Assembly (NCBI GenBank): GCA_049296795.1 | Contig: JBAQTC010000009.1 | Location: forward strand, 145,022 to 209,021 | From: CAXNKH01 sp049296795 | Lineage (GTDB): Bacteria; Pseudomonadota; Gammaproteobacteria; Burkholderiales; Burkholderiaceae_C | Direction: 5' to 3' | Length of the DNA: 64,000 bases | Shown: positions 1 through 9,372 of the stretch, in pieces | Layout of the letters: each line of letters starts with the position of its first letter | How positions within the stretch are numbered: the stretch's first letter is position 1 | Notes under the pieces: model-generated | Seen by the model: only the letters and a program-made list of their open reading frames with translations | The model's database searches: none | Told to the model about the DNA's origin: nothing | Program-made: the position numbers and the translations under genes

Positions 1-2719
1 CAGCCAGCTCGCGCACATAGTCCAGCGCGGCCAAGGATCCCAGCTTGAGCGTCAACCGGTCTTGCAAAGGAGCGCCTGCGCTTCGTGGCACAGGTTCATT
101 GAGCAGTGCGCGTTCAAACTGCAGCGGTAAAACCGTCGCTGCAGGCTTGCTCAAGGGTTCAGGCAAATTGAGTTCGAGTCCTTGCAGGCTACTGTTAATC
201 GTCAATTCAGGCACCCCACGGCGCAAGCTCAACACCGCCGAGTAGGGCGTGCTGCCGTTGGCGTGCTCCGCCATGCGCGCGATTGCGCCCAGCTCTTTGG
301 CTTGCCGCAAGCCCGTAGCGCTGACGCTACCTTGGGCCCGCAACACCAACGTCGGACCCACCACGCGCCCAGCCGCCGTCGCGGCGCTGACAGCTGTTGG
401 CGCCACGCTGCCGCCTTCGAGTTTGACCTCACCCCCGAGCAGACGGGCTTGGTCCAGCGCCACTGAAAAACCTTTTTCTGAAAAATTCACCACCCCTTTA
501 GCCCGGCTGAACCGAGGTGTGTCGCCGGAAAACTGGAACTCGTTATCGGCCAAGGCCACGCTGCCGCTCACTTTGGATTGCCCCAAGGCCGCCAAGGGCA
601 GGTTCAGGCGAAACCGGTAGTCGGCTGTCCCGACGGCGCTAGACTGAGCCAGGACTTGATCGGTCAGTCCGGCCAAGGCTGAAGTGTTGATGACCTTGAG
701 CATTTCATCCAACGGGCCGCGCGCCTCGGCCCGGACTTGGACCGTGGCCGTTTTAGCCAAGTCCGGGATCACCGCTTCGGATTTGGAAAACTCCAGCCCC
801 GGGGCACCTGCGACACCCGAGCGCAAATTTTTAAGCTGCAGCGAGGCCCGGTCAAACACCAGCTCGCCTGACAAGCGGGTTAAGGCCGGCCAAGGCAAGT
901 CCTTGGCACTTTGTATTTCGGGCGGGACATAGGCCCAGGTCACGTTCTTGGTTTGGGCTGAAATCTTGAATTCGCCAAGCCGTGGGTCGGTAAACGGCAT
1001 GTCGCGTAAATCACCCTTGATTCTGAAATTGACCGCACTGGCCTCGCCCTGGCGTACCGCATCGCGCACGTAATGGCGCAGCGCCGGACTCAACATGGTG
1101 GGCAAATAGCGGTAGACCCGCGCACCGTTGGCCCGATTTAAGCTGCCTTTGACATCGATCACGCCCGGTCCACGCCCGCCGCCCGCCCTGGCCGTGGCGG
1201 TCTGCCACTTGACTTGGGCCTGGCCCTGGGCATCGGCATGGCTGAACTTCAAATTAGGAAAATTCAGCGTCAGTTTTTCACCCTCAAGCTGCCAATTCGC
1301 GTCCGTACTCAGCTGGTCAAATTCCATCACAGGTTCATCAAACAGGCCTGGGAATTCCAGCGCCCCCTTGTTGAGCGAGAGGCTCAAGCTGCCGCTAGCC
1401 TGATTCGCATCGAAATCCACATCGGCACCACGAACCGCCCCGGCCAGCTCCAAGCCTTTGACCCGGCCCTTGACCGAGAATTTTTCAGGTCGCTCCAGCA
1501 GCCCCTGCCAATTCGCCTGAATTTGCTCCACCCGTCCTTTGGGCAAAAGACGCAGCAAAGCGGCATGGCTGGCCGGATCGAGCGGCAATCTTTGCGCAAT
1601 TTGGGCCAGCGCCGCCAAATCAAGCTGATCAGCACTCAGTTCCCCATGCGCCAGCGCTTGGCCCTCAGCCGGGATGTAATTCAGACGCAAATTTCCACCC
1701 GGCCAATGCAGGCCATCACGGGTATCGAATTGCAGACCCTGCGTTGTGATCTCGAAGCCCTGCTTCTGCATCCGAATACCCATGCGACCCGAAACCGAAG
1801 CCAACTCCAGCGGCGGCAGCTGTTCCTTCACGGTGAGCTTGAGCTGGGACAACACGACATCGGCTGCCGTTCCCAGCACCCGTCCGCGCGCCACATCGAC
1901 CCAGCTGCGCAAAGCTCCGCGGCCTTGTGCGACATCGATCCCCCAATGTGCATAACGGCTGAGCTGGGCCAAGTCGATGTTGGCAAAATCAGCATAGAGT
2001 TGACCCGTCCAATCGCGCCAGCCGTCTGCCGTGAGCGACCACAGCGGCTCTTTGAATTTCGCCATGAGCGTGAAGCGGTCCCCCCATAGCGCGGGCGGTG
2101 TGGCATCGATCCGCGCACTGTGGACCCGCAAAGTATTGCGCAGCACCAAATTAACTTGCTCGAAAGTCACTGGCGGCAAATCATTCTTCTCGTCAATCCA
2201 CTCGAGTGTTCCTTGCTGAACGGCCAGTTCAGCTTGCGAGAACACCCAGTCAATCACTCTGTTGTCAACTTCTTGGTGCCGAGAAAAATCCAGCCCAGCG
2301 ACGTAGAGCTTGCCATCGCTAGCATGCCGAACACTCAACGTCGGTCGGTCGATGTAAATCTGCTCAAAACCCAGCCGCCACAGCGATGCAGGCGACAAGG
2401 TCGCAACCACCCGGGTCAACCGCAAGGCCTCTTTCCCGCTGGCCTCGTGCAAAGTGACATGCGCCAGTTCAAAAGTGGGGATCAAACCGGCCGAACGGGC
2501 CGTGATGTCAGCGATCCGAACTGGAACGCCTAGTAGCTGACTGGCCCGCGCTTCGACCAGTGGACGAAACTCACCGACTCGCGGCACAATGACCCAATGC
2601 AGCAGGCCCCAAGCCAAAGTGAATAACAACGTGATGCCAACCCCCAACCACAGGACCCAACGCAAGACGCGTGCAAGCGCCTGGAACAGGGACGAGCGGA
2701 GGGAAGTCGGTGCGGTCAT
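1..2719 (-). CDS. yhdP: YhdP family AsmA-like envelope protein (3' end outside window)
   Basis: This open frame runs from the ATG at 2719 to the left edge with no stop, so 906 codons are visible and the C-terminus is missing. The N-terminus has a short cytoplasmic stretch and one membrane segment (about residues 19-44, containing VLWLGVGITLLFTLAWGLL), followed by a long repetitive soluble region of alternating beta-type segments. That is the layout of YhdP/TIGR02099 proteins, AsmA-like bridge-type proteins linked to phospholipid transport to the outer membrane. It is divergent from glnE with only 27 bases between the starts. The family is inferred from composition and from phrases such as RPLVEARASQLLGVPV near residue 53. 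The divergent yhdP/glnE order is common in related bacteria. Confidence 0.85.
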   Translation of the reverse strand, partial: MTAPTSLRSSLFQALARVLRWVLWLGVGITLLFTLAWGLLHWVIVPRVGEFRPLVEARASQLLGVPVRIADITARSAGLIPTFELAHVTLHEASGKEALRLTRVVATLSPASLWRLGFEQIYIDRPTLSVRHASDGKLYVAGLDFSRHQEVDNRVIDWVFSQAELAVQQGTLEWIDEKNDLPPVTFEQVNLVLRNTLRVHSARIDATPPALWGDRFTLMAKFKEPLWSLTADGWRDWTGQLYADFANIDLAQLSRYAHWGIDVAQGRGALRSWVDVARGRVLGTAADVVLSQLKLTVKEQLPPLELASVSGRMGIRMQKQGFEITTQGLQFDTRDGLHWPGGNLRLNYIPAEGQALAHGELSADQLDLAALAQIAQRLPLDPASHAALLRLLPKGRVEQIQANWQGLLERPEKFSVKGRVKGLELAGAVRGADVDFDANQASGSLSLSLNKGALEFPGLFDEPVMEFDQLSTDANWQLEGEKLTLNFPNLKFSHADAQGQAQVKWQTATARAGGGRGPGVIDVKGSLNRANGARVYRYLPTMLSPALRHYVRDAVRQGEASAVNFRIKGDLRDMPFTDPRLGEFKISAQTKNVTWAYVPPEIQSAKDLPWPALTRLSGELVFDRASLQLKNLRSGVAGAPGLEFSKSEAVIPDLAKTATVQVRAEARGPLDEMLKVINTSALAGLTDQVLAQSSAVGTADYRFRLNLPLAALGQSKVSGSVALADNEFQFSGDTPRFSRAKGVVNFSEKGFSVALDQARLLGGEVKLEGGSVAPTAVSAATAAGRVVGPTLVLRAQGSVSATGLRQAKELGAIARMAEHANGSTPYSAVLSLRRGVPELTINSSLQGLELNLPEPLSKPAATVLPLQFERALLNEPVPRSAGAPLQDRLTLKLGSLAALDYVRELA

Positions 2720-2746
2720 GCTGGGCTGGCTTGGGTGTCTGGAATT

Positions 2747-5473
2747 ATGACCCGCAATCCATCGATTGCAGAGCCATCGGATGCAATCTCGCCCGCTTCG
2801 TTGGCACTTTATTCACGCTTTGATCAACGGGTGCGACGCCGCTACGCTGAGCTGCTGGATTTGCTGGCGGCGGGACTACCGAGCCCGAGCAGCCTGAGCC
2901 AGACTTACTCAGCTTTGCAAAGCCTAGGCCAGGACCATGCGACAGCATTGCGGGTTCTGCGCCAATTGGTGCTAGCGCGCTTGCTTCAACTCGATTGTGC
3001 GGGCCAGGCGACCTTGGAACAAGTGACTCAGACCATGACCGAGCTGGCCGAGTTTGCCCTGGACCAAGCATGCACCCAGGTTTTTGCCGAGCTCGACCAC
3101 GCCCACGGCGCACCGACCACACCATCAGGCGAGCGCGCTCAGTTCTGGGTTGTTGGCATGGGCAAGCTCGGTGGCCGAGAACTCAACGTCTCCAGCGATA
3201 TCGACCTGATTTATGTGTACGACCAGGACGGGGAAACCAGCGGCCAAGCCATGGGTGGCGCCCACATCTCCAATCAAGAGTATTTTGCCAAAGCAGTGCG
3301 CGGCATTTATAGCCTGATCGGTTCCGTCACCGAGCATGGTTTTGTGTTTCGGGTCGATTTGGCCTTGCGCCCCAACGGCGGCTCAGGCCCCCCGGCCAGC
3401 TCGTTGTCTGCGCTGGAAACTTATTTTTATTCGCAAGCCCGCGAATGGGAGCGCTTCGCCTGGCTCAAAAGCCGGGTGGTCGCCCCCGCGCCTAAGCGCC
3501 ACGACGGCTCTGCCAAAGCGCTGCGCGAGCTGGTTTTGCCTTTTGTTTTCCGTCGCTACCTGGATTACAACGTGTTCGACGCATTGCGCGACCTGCACCA
3601 AAAAATCAGGGCCCATACAGCGCAGCGTAGTACAGCGCGTCCTGAGCGCCTCAATGACGTCAAGCTCTCCCGAGGCGGAATACGCGAGATTGAGTTCACC
3701 GTGCAGTTGCTGCAAGTGGTGAGGGGCGGTCAATTTCCCGAATTGCGAACCCGTTCCACCTTGAAGGCCTTGCAGCGATTAGCGCAAGCCGGTCTCATGC
3801 CTCAAACCACAGCGCAAGATCTGAGCCTGGCTTATATTTTTTTGCGCCAAGTCGAGCACCGGATTCAATACCTGGACGACCAACAAACCCATGTCTTGCC
3901 CAGCCAGGTGGATGACTTGAACTGGATTGCCCGGACCCTGGCTTGGAGCGATTCAGCTGTGTTTTTAGAACAGCTCAACAAGCATCGCGACCGTGTTGCG
4001 CAGGAGTTCGATCGGCTGCTGGGTCTGGACCACAAGCCAGCGGGGCGCAGCACACCGCTCAGCGCCCCACTTGAGTTTGATGACGTCATCCATGCCATGA
4101 GCGGCGCTCTCCATGAGCGGGTCGCTCAATGCTGGTCTCAGCCGAAAGTTAACCGCTTAAGTGAGCCGTCGCGTCAGCGGTTGTTGCAGTTGCTCGCGCG
4201 CACGGCTCGCTGGGTGAGCCAAGGTCGCAGCAGCGAACTCGCGGCCCTGCGCCTGACCGACTGGATGGAAGCCCTGTTGCGTCGCGAAAGTTATTTGGCC
4301 CTGTTATTAGAACGTCCTGCAGTTCATGAGCGACTGCTGCGCCTGCTCGGTGCCGCCCGTTTCCCGGCGCGCTATTTGCAATTACATCCGGGCGTGATCG
4401 ATGAACTCGCCAGCCCGGACTTGCTCGATGAGCGCTTTGTTGCGGCCGAGTTCGAGCAGGAGCTCGAACTGCGCAAACAGGCACTGCAGACCAGCGCCGA
4501 GGACCATGAAGAAGCCCTCCTCAATTTATTGCGCCGGGCCCACCATGCTGAAGTTTTTCGCACCCTGGCGCGCGACCTCGAAGGCGTACTCACCGTAGAG
4601 CAAGTTGGCGATGAACTCACCGCGCTGGCCGAGGCGGTGTTGCGCATCACGCTACGCTGGTGTTGGGCTGACCTGCCACAGCGCCACCGCGATGAACCGC
4701 AAGTTGCCATTCTGGCCTATGGCAAATTGGGCGGCAAAGAGCTTGGCTACGGCAGCGATCTGGACATCGTTTTCGTTTATGACGACGAAGATGAGCGCGC
4801 CGGCGAAATCTATGCCCGCTTGGCCCGAAAAATGATCGCCTGCTTGTCGGTTAAAACGGGTGATGGCGATCTGTATGAAATCGACACCGCTTTGCGCCCT
4901 AGCGGCAACTCGGGCTTGCTGGTGAGCAGCTTCCAAGCCTTTGCCAATTACCAGCAGCAACGCGGCAGCAACTCCGCCTGGACCTGGGAGCACCAAGCCA
5001 TGACCCGTGCCCGCTGTGTTTTGGGTGCTAGCAGTTTGCGTCAGCGTTTTGATGCCGTGCGCCGCGCCGTCATCGTGTCGCCGCGCGACAAGCAGCTGCT
5101 GAACCAGGAAATCACGGCCATGCGCGACAAAATGCGCAAGGCTTTTGTGGTCAAGGCGGGGGTGTTTGACCTCAAGCACAGCCCCGGTGGCATGATCGAT
5201 CTGGAGTTTTCGGTGCAGGCCTTGGTGCTGTTACACGCCGCCAGCCACCCAGAATTGATCGCCAACGCCGGCAATATCGCTTTGCTCCAAGTGGCCGAGT
5301 CCGCCTCCCTGCTGTCAAGCGGCGTAGGCCTGCAAGCCGCCAATGCTTACCGCGAACTGCGCCGACTGCAGCACCGGGCCCGGCTTGATGAAGTTGCAGC
5401 AACGTCCGACCCGGCCTTGCTCGTTCAGCAGCGCGCCGCCGTGCTGGTGCTGTGGCATGAGGTGTTTGGCTAG
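2747..5473 (+). CDS. glnE: Bifunctional glutamine synthetase adenylyltransferase/adenylyl-removing enzyme
   Basis: GlnE adds AMP to glutamine synthetase and removes it, under PII control, so it sets ammonia assimilation. The two nucleotidyltransferase modules are clear: GMGKLGGRELNVSSDIDLIY near residue 135 and AYGKLGGKELGYGSDLDIVF near residue 655. Each carries the G-S-D-x-D metal-binding motif and is followed by a helical GlnE-type domain. The length of 908 residues is normal. I chose the ATG at 2747; a GTG at 2735 is in frame, and neither has a clear ribosome binding site. The promoter must lie in or beside the 5' end of the divergent yhdP. The downstream gene, on the opposite strand, ends 13 bases past the stop. 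Confidence 0.97.
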   Translation: MTRNPSIAEPSDAISPASLALYSRFDQRVRRRYAELLDLLAAGLPSPSSLSQTYSALQSLGQDHATALRVLRQLVLARLLQLDCAGQATLEQVTQTMTELAEFALDQACTQVFAELDHAHGAPTTPSGERAQFWVVGMGKLGGRELNVSSDIDLIYVYDQDGETSGQAMGGAHISNQEYFAKAVRGIYSLIGSVTEHGFVFRVDLALRPNGGSGPPASSLSALETYFYSQAREWERFAWLKSRVVAPAPKRHDGSAKALRELVLPFVFRRYLDYNVFDALRDLHQKIRAHTAQRSTARPERLNDVKLSRGGIREIEFTVQLLQVVRGGQFPELRTRSTLKALQRLAQAGLMPQTTAQDLSLAYIFLRQVEHRIQYLDDQQTHVLPSQVDDLNWIARTLAWSDSAVFLEQLNKHRDRVAQEFDRLLGLDHKPAGRSTPLSAPLEFDDVIHAMSGALHERVAQCWSQPKVNRLSEPSRQRLLQLLARTARWVSQGRSSELAALRLTDWMEALLRRESYLALLLERPAVHERLLRLLGAARFPARYLQLHPGVIDELASPDLLDERFVAAEFEQELELRKQALQTSAEDHEEALLNLLRRAHHAEVFRTLARDLEGVLTVEQVGDELTALAEAVLRITLRWCWADLPQRHRDEPQVAILAYGKLGGKELGYGSDLDIVFVYDDEDERAGEIYARLARKMIACLSVKTGDGDLYEIDTALRPSGNSGLLVSSFQAFANYQQQRGSNSAWTWEHQAMTRARCVLGASSLRQRFDAVRRAVIVSPRDKQLLNQEITAMRDKMRKAFVVKAGVFDLKHSPGGMIDLEFSVQALVLLHAASHPELIANAGNIALLQVAESASLLSSGVGLQAANAYRELRRLQHRARLDEVAATSDPALLVQQRAAVLVLWHEVFG

Positions 5474-5486
5474 GCCGCGGCCGAAC

Positions 5487-5978
5487 TCAGGGCGTATTGC
5501 GTATTTTGTTGACCAAGGCCGTGGTCGAGTAACCCGCGACAAAGGGCAGTGACAGAGCCCGCCCGCCATTAGCCTGTACCACGCCCGTTTCTGCCAGCGA
5601 ACTCATGTCGTAATCGCCGCCCTTGACCAAAATATCGGGTTTGATTTCGGCCACCAGCTCCAGCGGTGTGTCTTCGTCAAACCAAGTGACCAAGCTGACC
5701 GACGCCAGCGCCGCCATCACACAAGCCCGGTCTTCTTGTCGGTTCAGCGGCCGGTCCTGCCCCTTGTTCAAGCGGCGCGCCGATGCGTCGGTGTTCAACG
5801 CCACCAGCAAGCTCGCGCCCAAGGCGCGGGCCTGCGCCAGATACAGCACATGGCCCCGGTGCATCACATCGAAAACACCGTTGGTGAACACCAAGGGGCG
5901 CGGCAGCTCGGCCAGCCGCGCCAACACGGTGTCACGCGGACTTATTTTTTCAAGAAAAGCGGGCAGGGGTACGGTCAT
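5487..5978 (-). CDS. rfaE2: D-glycero-beta-D-manno-heptose 1-phosphate adenylyltransferase
   Basis: This cytidylyltransferase-fold enzyme transfers AMP to heptose 1-phosphate to make the ADP-heptose precursor of the lipopolysaccharide inner core. The 163-residue protein has the FTNGVFDVMHRGH nucleotidyltransferase signature at residues 31-43 and the C-terminal GYSTTALVNKI motif. It is the stand-alone C-terminal half of the bifunctional HldE of enterobacteria, which fits betaproteobacteria, where the kinase (RfaE1) is a separate gene. No kinase gene is in this window. Its 3' end faces glnE. Confidence 0.95.
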   Translation of the reverse strand: MTVPLPAFLEKISPRDTVLARLAELPRPLVFTNGVFDVMHRGHVLYLAQARALGASLLVALNTDASARRLNKGQDRPLNRQEDRACVMAALASVSLVTWFDEDTPLELVAEIKPDILVKGGDYDMSSLAETGVVQANGGRALSLPFVAGYSTTALVNKIRNTP

Positions 5979-6014
5979 GGTGGATGGCCGTGACGGGACC
6001 CGACTGGTCGCCGT

Positions 6015-6626
6015 TTAAGGCTGGGTATCCGAAAAACTGGGGCGCTGATCCAGCTTGTCCTGGAACTTGGCCAAGTTGGGGTATTCGCTGCGCCAGCTGA
6101 TTTGCGGGAAGCGGAAATCCAAATAACTCAGGGCACAGCCGGTGGCAATGTCAGCCAAGCTCAAGTGAATCCCGGAGCAAAACGGTTTTTCGCCCAGGCC
6201 TTTGTCCATCGCTTTCAGACTGGCATTGATTTTCCCCAGCTGTCGGTCGATCCAGGCCTGGCTACGTTCACACTCTTTGCGACCAGCCCAGCCGGACTCG
6301 AGTCGGGCCAGAATAGCGGCGTCGAGCAGGCCATCGGCCAGCGCTTCCCACACCTTGACTTCAGCCCGCTCACGCCCCATGGCCGGAATCAACTTGCCAA
6401 CGGGCGACAAGGTGTCGAGGTATTCCACAATCACCCGGGAATCGAACAAGGCTTCAGCGTTTTCAACCACCAAGCAGGGCACTTTGCCCAGGGGGTTCGA
6501 TGCGCTGATGTCGGTGTCGGCTGACCAAACATCCTCGGTCACGAAGTGGTAATCGAGCTTCTTTTCTGCGAGAACAACGCGCACTTTGCGCACATAGGGA
6601 CTGGTGAGGGAGCCGATTAATTTCAT
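6015..6626 (-). CDS. Glutathione S-transferase family protein
   Basis: The 203-residue protein has an N-terminal thioredoxin-like GST domain beginning KLIGSLTSPYVRKVRVVLAE, with a serine rather than cysteine at the expected catalytic region, and an all-helical C-terminal half. The ENAEALFDSRVIVEYLD segment near residue 60 carries the usual glutathione gamma-glutamyl contact (DSR in place of ES). The substrate cannot be read from sequence. It lies 36 bases upstream of rfaE2 on the same strand and is divergent from purB with 51 bases between the starts. It could act in detoxification or stress defence. Confidence 0.9.
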   Translation of the reverse strand: MKLIGSLTSPYVRKVRVVLAEKKLDYHFVTEDVWSADTDISASNPLGKVPCLVVENAEALFDSRVIVEYLDTLSPVGKLIPAMGRERAEVKVWEALADGLLDAAILARLESGWAGRKECERSQAWIDRQLGKINASLKAMDKGLGEKPFCSGIHLSLADIATGCALSYLDFRFPQISWRSEYPNLAKFQDKLDQRPSFSDTQP

Positions 6627-6677
6627 GGATTTCGAAAGTTCACAAGGAGACTCATTCTAGCCACCTACAATTGGGGC

Positions 6678-8057
6678 ATGACTTTTTCCTCCATTTCCGC
6701 CCTGTCTCCCCTGGACGGCCGCTACGCCGCCAAGCTCGCCCCATTGCGACCTTTGATGAGCGAACAAGGCTATATGCAACGCCGGATTCAGGTCGAAGTA
6801 ACCTGGTTTATTGCCTTGAGCGACGCCGGGTTTGCGGAATTCAAACCCCTGTCAGCGGCTGCACGCAGCTATTTGCTGGGCCTGGTGAGCAACTTCTGTG
6901 AAGCCGATGGCCTGGCTATCAAGGACATTGAGAAAGTCACCAACCACGACGTGAAAGCCGTCGAGTACTGGATCAAGTCCAAGCTGCAAGACCAACCCGA
7001 ACTGCTGGCTGCCAGCGAATTCGTCCACTTTGCTTGCACCAGCGAAGACATCAACAACACCAGTCATGCGCTGCAACTGCGCGCCGGACGCGACTTGGTG
7101 CTGTTGCCCGCGCTCAACACCCTGCTGCTCAAACTGCGCGAAATGGCCCACGCTTACGCCGCCATTCCCATGCTCAGCCGCACCCACGGTCAGACTGCCA
7201 GCCCGACCACGGTCGGCAAGGAAATTGCCAACGTACTGGTGCGCTTGCAAACGGCTTGCGACAAAATCGGTGCGGTCGCCATCATGGCCAAAATGAACGG
7301 CGCGGTCGGCAACTACAACGCCCACCTCAGCGCCTGGCCCGACTTTGACTGGGAAACTTTTGCCCGAAACGTCGTCGAAAAGCCCGAACCACGGGGTCTG
7401 GGTCTGACTTTCCAACCCTACAGCATTCAGATCGAGCCGCACGACTACATGGCTGAGTTGTTTGACGCTGTGGCCCGCAGCAACACCATCCTGATCGACT
7501 TATCGCGCGACATCTGGGGTTATGTCAGCTTGGGTTATTTCAAACAGCGCCTCAAAGCTGGTGAAATTGGGTCCTCAACCATGCCGCACAAAGTCAATCC
7601 GATTGACTTCGAGAACGCCGAAGGCAATCTCGGCTTGGCCAATGCCTTGCTCAAACACTTGAGCGAAAAGCTGCCGATTTCGCGCTGGCAGCGCGATCTG
7701 ACCGACTCCACCGTGTTGCGCAATATGGGTGTGGCGTTGGGTTACGCCGTATTGGCTTACCAGTCGCTCGCCACTGGCCTGGGCAAGCTTGAACTCAATG
7801 CCGAGGTGATCGCCGCCGACCTGGACGCATCGTGGGAAGTGCTGGCCGAACCGATTCAGACCGTGATGCGTCGTTTTGGCGTGGCCGGTGCTTATGAAAA
7901 GCTCAAGGAAGTGACCCGTGGTCAAACCGTCAGTGCCGCCGATCTGCACCAGTTGATCCGCCAGCTCGACATTCCCGAAACTGACAAAACGCGGCTACTG
8001 GCCATGACACCAGCCAGCTACATTGGCATGGCGACAGAATTGGCGCGGCGGGTTTGA
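6678..8057 (+). CDS. purB: Adenylosuccinate lyase
   Basis: PurB catalyses two steps of purine synthesis: SAICAR to AICAR plus fumarate, and adenylosuccinate to AMP plus fumarate. The 459-residue protein shows the fumarase/aspartase-superfamily signature GSSTMPHKVNPIDFENAEGN near residue 298, with the catalytic serine loop, and the SRTHGQTASPTT motif with the general-acid histidine near residue 170. The start MTFSSISALSPLDGRYA is typical of the longer gammaproteobacterial/betaproteobacterial form (about 456 residues). It is followed 9 bases later by yaeQ in the same direction. Confidence 0.97.
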   Translation: MTFSSISALSPLDGRYAAKLAPLRPLMSEQGYMQRRIQVEVTWFIALSDAGFAEFKPLSAAARSYLLGLVSNFCEADGLAIKDIEKVTNHDVKAVEYWIKSKLQDQPELLAASEFVHFACTSEDINNTSHALQLRAGRDLVLLPALNTLLLKLREMAHAYAAIPMLSRTHGQTASPTTVGKEIANVLVRLQTACDKIGAVAIMAKMNGAVGNYNAHLSAWPDFDWETFARNVVEKPEPRGLGLTFQPYSIQIEPHDYMAELFDAVARSNTILIDLSRDIWGYVSLGYFKQRLKAGEIGSSTMPHKVNPIDFENAEGNLGLANALLKHLSEKLPISRWQRDLTDSTVLRNMGVALGYAVLAYQSLATGLGKLELNAEVIAADLDASWEVLAEPIQTVMRRFGVAGAYEKLKEVTRGQTVSAADLHQLIRQLDIPETDKTRLLAMTPASYIGMATELARRV

Positions 8058-8066
8058 AGTCGCTGC

Positions 8067-8627
8067 ATGGCCCTTAAATCCACTGTCTTCAAAGCCAGTC
8101 TGCAAATTGCCGATATTGACCACGGCTATTACGCCGACCACAGCCTAACGCTGGCGCGCCATCCGAGCGAGACTGACGAGCGCATGATGGTAAGGCTGGT
8201 AGCGCTGGCCTTCAACGCCTACAAGCTGCAAAGCGTGTGCGGCGGTGACGGTACGCTGGCATTTGGCGCGGGCCTGTCGGACCCGGACGAACCCGACGTT
8301 TGGTTGCGTGATTTCACGGGTCTGACTCGGCTGTGGATCGAGGTCGGGCAACCCGAAGACAAACCCCTGCTCAAAGCTTGCGGCCGCGCCGATGAAGTGC
8401 TGTTGTACTGTTTTGCCCACTCATCTGAAGTTTGGTGGCGCGGCATGGCGTCTAAGCTCGCGCGTCCGAAAAACCTCAGCGTTTACCGGGTTCCGACCGA
8501 GGCTTCTCAGGCGCTGGGCACCCTGGCGCAACGCAATATGCAGTTGCAGGCAACGATCCAAGAAGGCGTGTTGATGTTGAGCGACGGCCAGCGTAACGTG
8601 GACATTGAGCCCGTTCGCTGGAAATAA
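8067..8627 (+). CDS. yaeQ: YaeQ family protein
   Basis: The 186-residue protein matches the YaeQ family from start (MALKSTVFKASLQIADIDHG) to end (LSDGQRNVDIEPVRWK). YaeQ has a PD-(D/E)XK nuclease-like fold. Its role is unsettled; early reports tied it to suppression of RfaH loss. Conserved points visible here are the DxD pair and the WIEVGQP strand near residue 91. It probably shares the purB transcript, as the gap is only 9 bases. Confidence 0.9.
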   Translation: MALKSTVFKASLQIADIDHGYYADHSLTLARHPSETDERMMVRLVALAFNAYKLQSVCGGDGTLAFGAGLSDPDEPDVWLRDFTGLTRLWIEVGQPEDKPLLKACGRADEVLLYCFAHSSEVWWRGMASKLARPKNLSVYRVPTEASQALGTLAQRNMQLQATIQEGVLMLSDGQRNVDIEPVRWK

Positions 8628-8631
8628 GCTG

Positions 8632-9039
8632 TTAGCTCTCAACCGCTCTTTCAGCGTACCGGTTAAAACGCCAGGCGTCGGCCTCTAGCGTGATGCGGCG
8701 CCAAGTCTCGCGTTTTTCGGATGGCCGCATGTCGGTCCAATGCTGGACTTCTTCAAAACTGCGGCCGCAGCCTTTGCACACCGCATCCCCCTGACTGGTT
8801 GAGCAAATGGCAATGCATGGCGTATCCGGTGTACTTCGGTACCAGACCAGCCAAGCGTCCATCGCGGCTTGGGGCATGGTCTGCTCATCGGCCAGCACCT
8901 GATGGTAAAAAACCATCAGGGCATAAACTTCGGCCAGTGCGCGGGTTGGACTTGGCAGAGTCACCCCGTCGGGTGAGGGGCTTTTGGCACGCCAAAAATT
9001 AATGGCGGCTTCGATATCGGTGATGTGAATTCCGGCCAT
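8632..9039 (-). CDS. DUF3717-DUF1289 fusion protein
   Basis: The N-terminal 60 residues (start MAGIHITDIEAAINFWRAK) match the DUF3717 helical domain. The C-terminal part carries the DUF1289 four-cysteine pattern CIAIC...CKGCGRSFEEVQHW, a small likely zinc- or metal-binding domain, followed by the usual tryptophan-rich tail ending near RFNRYAER. Each domain is known alone; the two are joined here in 135 residues. Function is unknown. The gene converges on yaeQ with a 4-base gap, and its 5' end faces the riboswitch promoter. Confidence 0.85.
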   Translation of the reverse strand: MAGIHITDIEAAINFWRAKSPSPDGVTLPSPTRALAEVYALMVFYHQVLADEQTMPQAAMDAWLVWYRSTPDTPCIAICSTSQGDAVCKGCGRSFEEVQHWTDMRPSEKRETWRRITLEADAWRFNRYAERAVES

Positions 9040-9087
9040 GATCAGTCGCTTGAGGGATAGGGATGATAGCGCGCAGTCTCAACCCGT

Positions 9088-9115
9088 TTGAAAACCTTGA
9101 AGTCCTTGCTATATT
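9088..9115 (+). promoter_or_regulatory. Sigma-70-type promoter of the Mn riboswitch transcript
   Basis: TTGAAA at 9088-9093 and TATATT at 9110-9115 are separated by 16 bases. This predicts a start near 9121-9123, exactly where the aptamer P1 strand begins. Read from sequence only. Confidence 0.6.
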
Positions 9116-9122
9116 GACAGCA

Positions 9123-9372
9123 CGAAGGGGAGTAGTTCCCTCCCGTCGCAACGGTTCGTTGCAGCGGGGGACAGCAAGTCGTCAATGCGAGGTCGTTAAA
9201 ACACAACCTCCGGCTTGTTGGGCAAATTCCATCGCAGCATGCTGAGCAAGACCTTCGATGTGAACCTGTGGCGGGTTTCGTCGAAGCGAGTTTGTGGTTG
9301 GCTTGCAACCCCTGATTCCAGACCTCTACGCTACAGATTGTTGATGGGTTCTTCAACACGGAGCGTGAGGTT
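9123..9372 (+). promoter_or_regulatory. yybP-ykoY manganese riboswitch (aptamer 9123-9257 plus expression platform)
   Basis: All conserved parts of the yybP-ykoY Mn2+ sensor are present in order. P1 is formed by CGAAGG (9123-9128) and CCTTCG (9252-9257). Loop L1 is GGGGAGTAG, starting at 9127. The AAGTCGTCAATGCGAGG block pairs through GAGG with AACCTCCGGCTTGTTG. The L3 segment is AGCAAGACC. After P1, CTTCGATG (9253-9260) can pair with CGTCGAAG (9279-9286); this 8-bp helix destroys P1 and is the likely switch. No strong U-run terminator is visible before the terC start, so control may be at translation. The family is known to turn on Mn exporters and TerC proteins when Mn2+ is bound. Confidence 0.9.

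Noticed and set aside
1214..2089. Long plus-strand frame (291 codons)
   Set aside because: It is antisense to yhdP, whose frame is continuous and has a real membrane anchor. The translation has no family resemblance.
9205..9372. AACCTC (9205-9210) as an anti-ribosome-binding-site strand for terC
   Set aside because: AACCTC is already the P3 partner of GAGG in the aptamer, a better explanation.
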